64,000 bases of DNA from Polytrichum commune (Eukaryota; Streptophyta; Polytrichopsida; Polytrichales; Polytrichaceae): positions 19,565,666 to 19,629,665 of the forward strand of contig OX485807.1 of the NCBI GenBank assembly GCA_950295325.1. The letters run 5' to 3'. The notes under the pieces are model-generated. The model was given only the letters and a program-made list of their open reading frames with translations. It did not search any database and was not told the origin of the DNA. Below, piece by piece: positions 54,421 through 64,000 of the stretch. A program made the position numbers and the translations under genes. Position 1 is the stretch's first letter. Every line of letters begins with the position of its first letter.

Positions 54421-55870
54421 CTATGGACACAACCGAAAGCCGCCGGGCTGGGCTGGGCCGGGTCGGCGGGGGGAACGACGGCCTCCTGGGCCGGGTATCA
54501 ATGCCCGTGTACAGGGTAGATAAAGGGGCATATCCTGAGCTGACCTAAGTTATTGCCCATCCAGTGAAGGAAGAATTATAATATCCACGTATGATTTTGA
54601 ACGCTTTGAACGAGTGTGGTGGCAACACGTGGAACTTGTGATAGATAGCGAGGTCAAGAACTCTATAGAAAATCACGACCAAATCACATATGAATCGAAT
54701 CACCGCGGAAGTTGTATATGCAGAACATAACTTACATTCTTGTAGGTATATCATATAACCTCGGCAGCTTTGACTTTGATTGATTTATGCTTAATGTGAA
54801 AGTGCCACACGAGTCACAAGAGTATTGACTGGAACCTATAGTAAAGTTGACATTGTAAAATACATAGGCGTTGAAATTGCCATGGTATTACGGTATACAC
54901 AATTCAATTTGAAGTAAGGAGCATGTAGTTGCTTTGGATCGAGAGCATATCTTTGGCAAAGGTAATAATATTAAATATTAAGCAAAGTTTACGATAATAT
55001 TTGTAACCTACTTTAGAATCAAGAATAGACATTGAGATTGTTGGTTCTTAACTCTGACAAAAACTAAAAAATGTAGTAAAAGTAATGGTCAAATTGTGGG
55101 AGCGGATCCCTCCAGTAACAATGATGGCATATGAGTAACAAAGGGGAGGGGGGGGGGGGTAGAGGTTTACACATGAGGGTGTGGGGCTTGAGCCTAAGGG
55201 GGTCTCACATGTTCAGCTATGCGGCCCTATTGTGGGTATACAAATTTCATTATTGATGGACGTGGAGAATTGTTGCATATGCTTAGCAATTTGTGTATCA
55301 TACAAAGTGCCATTTCAAATTTTAGAATTGGAGTTGAGATGCAAAAGTTAGAGGAGGTCAAAGTGTAGATTCTCTATCTCTTTACATGATCAAACATGCT
55401 CTCTCAACATGTGGTAACAATTGAGCCTAGAATGGTGTTTATAGTTCATGCAAAGAGTTTAATCTCATCATAGCACATGCGTTCTCGGTGTCCACCCTGA
55501 AGTTAATTACAAGCCTTCCCTTAAGCTTTACAATACTTCTTAGGCGTCCAATTAAGAAGAGCGACCACATAATAAGGCCCATATATAGCTTATGTGTTTA
55601 CAGACACATGGAATATAGAGCACCAGCAGGTAGAGGGGCCTGTACAGAGACCCCTGGAGATACCCTTAGGGTTTCGAGTTTCAAGAGCGAGAGAATCAAC
55701 TTTCCCACAACGTCTTCCTCGCGGGGATGATTCGATCGAGCATGATCGAAATTTTTTTCCACTGCGAAGTAAGATGAGATGCAGAATGTGCTTTCAGGAG
55801 TTTGGAGCACACAAATCACAGCCGATGCGCCATACATAGCATCAAGGGTTGCTGGAAGCATTAAGCAGAC
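54421..55870. other. Intergenic region between PRP43 and cyclin C
   Basis: No gene is seen. It holds a GC-rich block (54440-54510), a G run near 55147-55160, a TATA-like CATATATAG at about 55579-55587 and a telo-box-like TTAGGGTTT near 55669-55677, both upstream of the cyclin C start. Telo-boxes are common in leaders of plant growth and translation genes; their role here is inference. Confidence 0.5.
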
Positions 55871-58800
55871 ATGGCTGCCAATTTTTGGGCCTCATCGCAC
55901 TGGTAAACAGTTTGTACAACCCAATCAGACTTCGAGCGTTCGTATGTGGAAGTAGGACATCGGATTACATTTATTTTAGTTTTGCATCGAATTTGCGAGC
56001 AGGGAGTTTTTCGGGTTACGGCAAGGGTAAACTGCTAGGGTTATGGCAGTTGTGTGTATCTTTGAAGGCTTCGGAGATGTTCTCAATGGATGCATAGGTT
56101 TTTCTTCGAAGATTTAGGCTGACACTAGGTTTGAATTTACAAAAAAAATTGCGCAGTATCCTTGCAGTAGATGGTGTTTGTGTCCATCCCACCAGTTCCG
56201 ATGACTATCTGTATGTGATTCTTATGAACATTGGAAGTACGATCTAAAAGTATTGGGACATCTGGTTGTAACTAGTTCTGCATCGAATTTGCAATCAGGG
56301 AGTTTGAAGATTAATTCCATTTTGTGGTAGTCTCTGAAGGCTCTGGAGCTGTGTCGCTCGAAGAATTGAATGTTGTCATGGATGCATAGGTTTTTCTTTG
56401 GACATTTAGGCTGACGCTTGGTGTAAATTTACAAAGGGTTTGCGGAGTATCCTTGAACTTAATGGAGATTGTGTCCATCCCACCAGTGCCGATGACTATC
56501 TGTCTGTGATTTTTATGTACATTGGAAGTCAAATCTGTAAGTCTTGGGACATCTGGTTGTAATTATTTATGCATGGAATTTGCGATTAGGGAGTTTGTAG
56601 ATTTCTCGCAGTTGTGTGTAGGCTTTTGAGGTCCTGGAGCTGTGACGCTCCAAGAATCGGATGTTGTCATGGATGCATAGGCTTTTCTTTGGAGATTTAG
56701 GTTGGCACTGGGTGTAAAATGACCATAGTTTGTCTGAGTATCCTTGCAGTAAATGGTGATTGTGTCCATGCCATTAGTTCCGATGACTATTTGTCTGTGA
56801 TTCTCCTATGTACATTGGAAGTCTACAATCTGAAAGTCTCGGGTGGCGGATGAGTGGCAACAACTCTGCTTTATCAGCCACCATTAGAAGGCATGCAAGC
56901 ATAGTCATAATATCTCTTTGCTATGTAATTATGTATCTCTTAAGCAATGCAATTTAAATAAGGCAGCATGAAACTCAATGAATGAGCTTAGTTTATGCAT
57001 CTGTTTTGTGACTGTAGCAAAAAGCTTTTGGACCAAGAGGAAGTTAGTCAGGTTGCAGCTGCTGATCAAGAGCGAGGCTTCACTCCCGAGGATGTGAAGC
57101 TGTTGAAAAACCAATTCTCTCATTGTGGGTTCTCAACCTCCATCCTCCCATTTCATATCTGCATTCTGCATCACTTTCACTCATCCTCAGCAGTTATGTG
57201 CGATTTGTGTCTTAAAACGGGTGGATAATTTCTGACACACACCTCCATGTTCTCAACATTTCTCGCCTTATCAAGTTTTTTGGAGGGGCCTTTTCTCACT
57301 GATATCCTTCTCTTCCTCCGTCCCTGTCACTTCTGTCTTGCAGATATCAAAGTCCTAGGATCCCATACCAAAGTTCGGCAACGGTGAGATCATTAGCCAC
57401 TTTTCCACTAAGTGGCTTCAATGTGGTTCTGCCACATAAGCTCTAATCATATTATGTCCATAGAAATGTGAAGGCTTAGAACAGCAAGTCTCAACTGCAT
57501 TAACAATCATCTATCTTTTAGCCTCTTCATGGTCACCAGAACAAAGAACATCTCCTCACAAATCATAATCTCCTGTCAGTAGGGATATACCAAGAAACTA
57601 AGTTTTGGTATCCTGTATGGTAGAAGAAGTACTCCTGTGCTAAATGTTTTTGTGAGAAATCCCAACACTGTATCTCTGTACTGCAGGGTTGTTGCTACAG
57701 CTATTGCATATTTCAGACGAATATATACCAGGTGTGCCTCTTTTTTATGTCAAGAGTTTCTAAGTATGATTATCACTTGTGTAGGACCTCAAGTCAGTGA
57801 CAGTGCATGGTAGTAATTCCTGGCTTGAGCGTTTAATCTGAAACAGGATGTGCATCACAAATTCACTCCATCTTAGTCTGTTAAAGTCCATGGATCATCC
57901 TTTATGTATGTGACCTTTGTATTCATGTTTTATATTCAAATGAAAACTTCATTATTGTCTTTTGTTTAGAAGTTTCTATGGACTGTTCACTTATGTATAC
58001 TTTTGACTCCAGAAAAAGTTTCTCAGAATATGATCCAAGGCTAGTGGCTCCAACATGCTTGTATTTAGCATCCAAGGCTGAAGAGAGTACAGTGCAGGCT
58101 AAGCTTCTTGTCTTCTATATGAAAAAGATTCGAGTAAATTTCACAAGTTTGTTCACACGTAAGTTAGTTCTAACCATTGGTTATTTTGTCCAAGGAAGCA
58201 TTGGCAGTGTTTCACATTCACAGAGCTGGACCTTTTTGTTGCAGTTGTTTCCCAGTGTAGTGAGTTGCACCTGGTTGGTGTACTGCTGAGCTACAGAGCT
58301 TCTACAAAGAAGCCTCTCTAAGAGAATTCATCAGCTGGAAAGCCTAGATCCTTTGCCTGCCTATAATATCATTTGTGTTATTGCTTAAATTGTTACTAAA
58401 AAAATACACATGATGTGGCAGCCGCAGATGATAAAGCACAGCGATATGATATCAAGGACGTCCTTGAGATGGAGATGAGGCTTTTGGAAGCCTTGGATTA
58501 CTATCTCGTGATATATCACCCCTATCGTCCTCTGATTCAGTGAGTACCACCAGCTGTCAGTTGAAAATCTGGTCTTACACAGTAAAAACATGTCTGTTTA
58601 TTTATAAAAAGAAGGAAACCCACTATGTAATAAGGTTCGTATGGATTGATCTCCCAGGTGAGGGGCTTGTATGCTAGTGGCACTTCATTATCAAAGGTCA
58701 TTGCCTTGGTACACACTTTTGTTTAGTGGAAGAATCTTACATTTTAGACTATCTTGTGTGAGCTAGAGAGATACCAAATTAGAGAACTCAGGGTTATTGA

Positions 58801-59969
58801 TGAAGTACAGTAAAGGCTTTGTATCACCCATTGAAGGTCTAATGATTGCAACCTATCTAGTTCTGTCAACAACATCGTTTGACCATGAGACCTTCTTGAT
58901 TGCAGACTTTTGCAGGACGGTAACCTTACAGATTTCACTTCATACACCTGGTGAATACCCTTCCAACCTTCCACGTTTGCCCTGGTTCTCACACCTATGC
59001 AGGAGCTTAGAAAGTGTCTTGTGTATGTCAAATGTCTTTTTTGATTTGATCGCTTACATTCTACTATTTTCTTGCTCTCCTTCATATGTCCTCTCAAGTT
59101 CTTTTAATGTTCGAGAGAATGAGTTTTTTTAATTTTCTATGTCAATCTTGTTTACTCCCTTGAGATTCCTTGTGCATTTCTTCCTCATTGAACCTGCTTA
59201 GCATCACGAGTATATGAACTAACAAGTAGAGTTTTCTCTTTCTTTCATTACCATTTCAAGGTATCTTTGCATTGCCTATGGGGTTATTTTTGGCTCATGG
59301 AGGCAGGAGGCAGCTTTGGAGTGCTTTCTCAAGCAAATTGTTTATATATACCCATGCGATCTGCTCAATAAAAACCAAGTGTGTGTTTGGTGGGCCAGGT
59401 CACTCGTGAATGATTCATACAGAACGGACCTCATTTTAATGTACCCGCCATTCATGATTGCACTTGCTTGTATATACATTGCTAGTGTACTTAAAGAGAA
59501 GGACACGCGATCATGGTTTGAAGAGCTACGAGTCGACATGAATGTGGTATGCCCAAGTTTGTCCATCCACTTCCCTTCAATCTGCTTACATTTTGTTGTC
59601 CATAATTCTTGCTATTGTAAACTGAGTTTTCTGCTTCCTGTGCTGCTTTTTCTTTTTGATGTTCTTGATAGAGTCCACCTGGTGAACCCTATGGATCATT
59701 ATTTTTTATTTTTCCATAGTGTCATCTGTATCTCCTGTACATTTGAAGAAGATTCACTCATGTTCATGATTGTGGAGTGTTCCAGAATGATAATTGTGAA
59801 GACTTTTGCAAGAATTTTGCTAACTTGTGGACTTTCTGTGGTTGGCACTGCGGTACACAAACAGATAAAGACTATAGCATTGGAACTTTTGGACTTCTAC
59901 GACAACTATCGTCAAATACCAGACGAACGCATCAGTGCTGCAGTGAACAAATTGCCACAACGTGGATAG
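55871..59969 (+). CDS. Cyclin C (CDK8 partner of the Mediator kinase module)
   Basis: Regulatory subunit of CDK8 in the Mediator kinase module, acting in nuclear transcription control. Nine exons fit in phase: 55871-55902, 57018-57124, 57344-57383, 57687-57731, 58013-58158, 58422-58539, 58906-58950, 59399-59546 and 59865-59969, giving about 261 residues against about 253 in Arabidopsis. Evidence includes the start MAANFWASSHCKKLLDQEEV, the box KVRQRVVATAIAYFRRIYTR, SEYDPRLVAPTCLYLASKAE, DIKDVLEMEMRLLEALDYYL, SLVNDSYRTDLILMYPPF and the C-terminus ALELLDFYDNYRQIPDERI. The exon 5/6 junction forces an extra stretch of about eight residues (VNFTSLFTPAD region), so that boundary is the least certain; acceptor 58428 is an alternative. 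Intron 1 is 1.1 kb and carries a tandem repeat. Confidence 0.95.
55983..56865. repeat. About 293-bp tandem repeat in cyclin C intron 1
   Basis: TGCATCGAATTTGC-type starts recur at 55983, 56278 and 56570. Each unit also shares GGATGCATAGG(T/C)TTTTCTT, GTGTCCAT(C/G)CC and GATGACTAT(C/T)TGT. Three diverged units nearly fill the intron. Confidence 0.9.
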
Positions 59970-60828
59970 GAGAAGCCTTTGGCTCTTGCAAGGTCACATT
60001 GAGTAGCTAGTCAGAATGTATTATGTTTCCTTGAATTGGGTTGGCAGCATTTGTAGCCAAGCTCTTGGGATGTAAAATAGCCAGGGTGGTTTCTTCTGAG
60101 CTCATTACTGATTTCATTGGTGCAGTCAGAGAAATTTATTATACTGGATGTTTGACTCGGATGCGGTTACAATTTGATGGAGAGAAATTTCTCATTGACA
60201 TTGTCACTTAATCTGAAGTTTTCTTTGACACATGAACAACATTAGTTTTACATTGGATGCCCAGAAAAGTCTTGACATATAACTCATTGACTTCTCCTTT
60301 CCTTGATGCAATACATTGGCATATAATCTGGAACCATGACAACCTTGTATCTAACTTGGAGGTGTGCATTCATAATCTTTCATCAAAACCTTGATTTGAA
60401 GGTGATCACAAACTGGATCTCAGGTGAGGCTACCCAAGTTGGCCTACATTTTATATTAGACATTTTACATGGGTGGATTCTGCTAGGCTTCCACTACATG
60501 ACATGCCATACACCTAACATTGTTATGAAAACAGTCTGCTGTGGAGCTTCATGTGATGCTGGTCACAAACACACTCCAATATACCCTATGCATCTAGAAT
60601 GACATCACTGCAAAATTGGTTGCATCTTCAAAAAAAATTCAGATTGTAACAAAGGATGCAAATGTTGGTACACCAACATGCTCACCAATTGCATCTTGTT
60701 TCCTTGTGGCTTGGTTTTAATGCACAACTTCTTTCCACCTGTGCTTGGAGGGGGTGAGGTGATTCTTACTCAATCCACCTCTTCTAAACCAAAAATCATG
60801 CGTAATCCAAAAAATGGTGGCGATGCTC
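59970..60828. other. Intergenic region between converging genes
   Basis: Presumably holds the 3' untranslated regions of cyclin C (left) and WDR83 (right). I recognise no other feature. Confidence 0.6.
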
Positions 60829-63705
60829 TCAAGTTCTCCACATTCGCACAGTGCTGTCGACAGAGGATGTGAGCATGCAACTCTCAGAGGGATGATATGA
60901 TACGCCTGTCACCTGTCATGTTGAGTGGTTAGATCAGACTGCATGTTCAACCCCTAAACGTCTAAGAGGCCCAATGCAGACCTCTCCACACATGAAAACT
61001 TGTATTTGAGCTAACATACTTCCAGTTTCAGCTATTGGGTCAAAAGTGACCCTATCGAAAATTAACTCATTCTTCTAGTACACTTTTTAAAGTGTTAAAT
61101 ACATCAATCTTATTGAGAAGATTTGGGTTTAAATATACAGCATGGTGCCCTTGGATGCAAATATATACTGACTATTTTGATCAACAATGTCACATGCGAG
61201 TGTTTTCATATTGTCTCCTTGACATAAGATACTGTTAAAAACAAAATGGACAACTCAACAGCATAAGACTATGTGAGGCTCATAGAAATTGTGTATTTTG
61301 CCGTATATTGAACTCCTTGGTCCTTCAAGATTTGAACATAGGGAAACAAAGTCGAGCCTGTGCAAACTTCTGTAGTGGATATAATTGAGAAGATTGAGAA
61401 ACAATAGGCCACTAAGAATCCCTTATTGTTTAGGTGCATCAGGCTTGATAGTGTACCACAGAAGCGTGTGCCTTGAAAGAGGTGACTACTGAACCATCCA
61501 CAAGATCCCAAAAGTACACAGCACCGTCTTCAGAGCCACTCACAACATGCGCATCGGTATTTGTTAGGCAGCTGTCCATCTTAAATGCCTGCAGGAAGCA
61601 ACCAATGTTGAATTGGTATCCCCTTTTCCTGATATCACTCGGATATATTTAATGAGGTTTCAATTCCTTTTTATACCAGTAGGGTACATGTATAGGAGGG
61701 TATTTTTGTTATTGATACCATTATGGTCTATATATCATGCAAGAACCTTCATACCTAGATAAAATCATGCTAATTTCAACATGGCTTTACGATGGTACGA
61801 CCCAAATAATGACTCCGGTATACAAAGATTCTCTCATCTTGTGATACCCACCAAGTATCAAAAAATTCCAGTATTACAATTTTGATACTGGTCAGGTAGA
61901 TCCTTCACTACCATTAGTGATACTGTCCATTGATAGCATGCATCCCAACCTATACACTGGTCCAACATCGGAAGCAACTCTCAACTTGTTAGCACCCATA
62001 TTGCTGAGTTTAAGTTTACACAGCTGGACTTTGCACTCAATAATTATTGTGTGCTGCCAAAATCCAAGACAACATCACCCAAGCACAAACTTCAAACCCA
62101 CCCAAAAACATACCTTGTTCACATGTCCCTTGTACTCCTGTAGTTGCTCCCCTGATGCCCTGGTTGATAATCCAAATGCACGACTTGAGATTATTCTATC
62201 CATACAAGTGGTGGAAGTATCATGAAAGAGGGAATTGAAAGAAGAAAGAAAATTCAAGCCTCAAACGTGCAAAACGATATCCTTGGATAAAACCAGGAGG
62301 AAGAACAAGCAAACCTGTCAAGAAGGCGTATGGTGGAATCAAGACAGCTTGCAAGAACACAATTTTCATCATACGACAAGGCCACACTGTTGACAGATTG
62401 CCCAAAGTTGTCAATAATTTCCCTGCAGTCAAAATCAGATCAATGAGTTGGTGAACACTGCCAGCTATCTTATAACATGAATCATGTCTGAACTGCTGAT
62501 TTGTTGCAAAGACAAGGTGTAGGTGTAAAACAGAGTTCAAAACAGTCATTACTAATGGAAATTTACAACTCAACGGAACGCCTGAGAAACTTGCCATCAG
62601 ATTTGTATTATAAGGTCATTTCTAAGCCAATATTGATCTTCTCAAATATTTGTTTCCTAGATAAGTCCTTATTGATATGATAGTTAGGGCCGGTAGACTG
62701 GATAATCTGAATTCATAGGACTCTTCCATAGCGCTTCAAACAGTCCAAATAAACAATAAGAGTGGCAATAGATTTAGACCAGAAAACCTGTCACAAGCAT
62801 TCCTTCAGAACAATTAAAAAATGTGCAGGTGAACCACAAAACACCGACGCACCTGCCATTGCGGATGTCAAAAGTGCGAACAGTGCCATCCACACAACCA
62901 GCAACAATCTCTGTCTTCGTCAACACAACTGATGTCACACTGTCACCAAATGTGTCAATCACCTGTTAATGAGTCCAAAGCCTGTCAGTTTTCCCTCTCA
63001 TCCAACACCTCAAAAACTCCACAAGAACTGATACTCCATGAAGAGAAAGCTGAATCCTTTTAATGGTATCAAAACTGTAGTTTTTGAATAAATCTCATCC
63101 TGAACTTACATATCAAAGTAACAGCGACATTCCAACAAAGGGAGTACTTCAGTACTCTACATGTACAAGAGTTCCAATGTAGCAGACAAAATTACACCAA
63201 ACTTCCCATAGAAGGTAGTTGAAAGAGTGACAGACCTGAATTGGATCTGTTCTGTGAGAGCGGCAATCCCAAGCACGTACACTGCGGTCGTAGCCACCTG
63301 AGACAATTGCTGCTGCAAACTCATTGAACTTAACAGAATTGATCTGAGAACACCAAAACAAGCATCAGATTAAGTGCAACAACTACAGAAGACAATATCT
63401 CCAAAGAAAATCCAAGTGCACTTCCAGGATTTAGCTGCACAGGCCCAAGTTCAATAAGGTCCCTCTCAAGATATAGCAATTATGATCTTGAGATGCGTGA
63501 TTTGAAATTTTATGAAAATTTCACTGAATGATAATAGGCTTGGATCTGCAAGAAGATGTGTGACATACATGTTCCATTGATTTACAATTTAAGGATTCTT
63601 ACCTCACTATCATGGCCCTGGAACTTGCGAATTATACGGCCAGTAGAAACATCCCAGTAAAAGAGCTGCCGGTCACCTCCACAGGAACTCAACTTGGAAT
63701 TATCA
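60829..63705 (-). CDS. WD40 repeat protein, WDR83/MORG1 type (5' end missing)
   Basis: A scaffold beta-propeller of the MORG1/WDR83 family, linked in animals to MAPK scaffolding and found with spliceosomes; its plant role is less clear. Seven in-phase exons are visible: 63603-63705, 63236-63343, 62853-62962, 62315-62422, 62114-62159, 61457-61588 and 60829-60912, coding about 229 C-terminal residues. Diagnostic pieces are SSCGGDRQLFYWDVSTGR, YDRSVRAWDCRSHRTDPIQ, SVVLTKTEIVAGCVDGTVRT, ENCVLASCLDSTIRLLD, AHVVSGSEDGAVYFWDLVDG and the last blade SYHPSESCMLTSSVDSTVRM ending in a TGA stop. Family members have about 300 residues, so about 70 N-terminal residues lie upstream, probably beyond the window edge. 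The product looks intact. Confidence 0.94.
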
Positions 63706-64000
63706 CTAAGTCATTCAAACAAGTGTTTCACATTCAATTTCAATACAGGCGAGCGAGCACTGGAACAAAGACAACTGGACTTCTAGGACGACTTACGGTC
63801 ATGCCTTGTTCTGGTTCTAAAGCCCAATTTACAAGTGATTCTTACTTCACCAACATCAAACACATGCCTACTGAATAGAGAGAAAAACACAGTTATACAA
63901 TCTCTTAAATGAGGATGGCAAGGAAGGAACAAATACAATGACAGGTAAAACGGCATGTTAAAACATCATTTTCAGATGTTCAAGTTTCATAATGTTGCCT
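63706..64000 (-). other. Probable intron or unresolved 5' exons of the WDR83 gene
   Basis: A short exon-like piece with a TTCAG acceptor lies near 63845-63875 on the minus strand (reading HVFDVGE), but its phase does not join the exon at 63705. I cannot extend the coding sequence. Confidence 0.35.

Noticed and set aside
58906-58919. A 14-base micro-exon in cyclin C
   Set aside because: The frame continues to 58950 and reads LTDFTSYTW, which joins the next exon in phase, so a 45-base exon is the better model.

Overview
The window looks like nuclear DNA of a land plant: AT-rich, intron-containing genes, a Stowaway-type MITE, plant-type solo LTRs and an NLR immune receptor. The low gene density, the intronless NLR with an RPW8-like N-terminus and near-identical LRR units, and the pogo/Tigger-like transposon would fit a non-flowering plant (moss, lycophyte, fern or conifer). 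That placement is inference and I cannot name the species.

The right third (48.8-64 kb) is genic. It holds a complete seven-exon PRP43/DHX15-type DEAH RNA helicase gene (48834-53638, minus), a complete nine-exon cyclin C gene (55871-59969, plus) and the 3' seven exons of a WDR83/MORG1-type WD40 gene (60829 to beyond 63705, minus). These exon chains were built by hand from splice sites, reading phase and family similarity. PRP43 and cyclin C are divergently transcribed from a shared region of about 2.2 kb; cyclin C and WDR83 converge. A single-exon RPW8-like NB-ARC-LRR gene (22940-25918, minus) stands alone in the middle of the repeat-rich part.

The left two thirds (1-48 kb) are layers of repeats. 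A roughly 10-kb segment (1400-11491) is duplicated in direct orientation at 12322-21103. Inside both copies are collinear relics of the 3' half of the PRP43 locus, including intron sequence, so the relic arose by DNA-level duplication and not from mRNA. From 28.9 to 47.7 kb there are fragments of a larger tandem-type repeat (here R1, unit about 2.75 kb) broken up by later insertions.

Many insertions can be read precisely because a related uninterrupted copy is present. They include a 942-bp TA-flanked element, a 662-bp hAT-like element with 8-bp target duplication, a Stowaway MITE, a 1.5-kb Mutator-like foldback element with 9-bp target duplication, a 233-bp piggyBac-like TTAA element nested exactly in the end of that foldback, a pogo/Tigger-like element with a broken transposase, and two solo LTRs with 5-bp target duplications. 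The most unusual items are the TTAA-flanked piggyBac-like MITE, a family of MITEs whose ends are themselves palindromes, and the PRP43 relics. I found no CRISPR array, rRNA gene or convincing tRNA gene.
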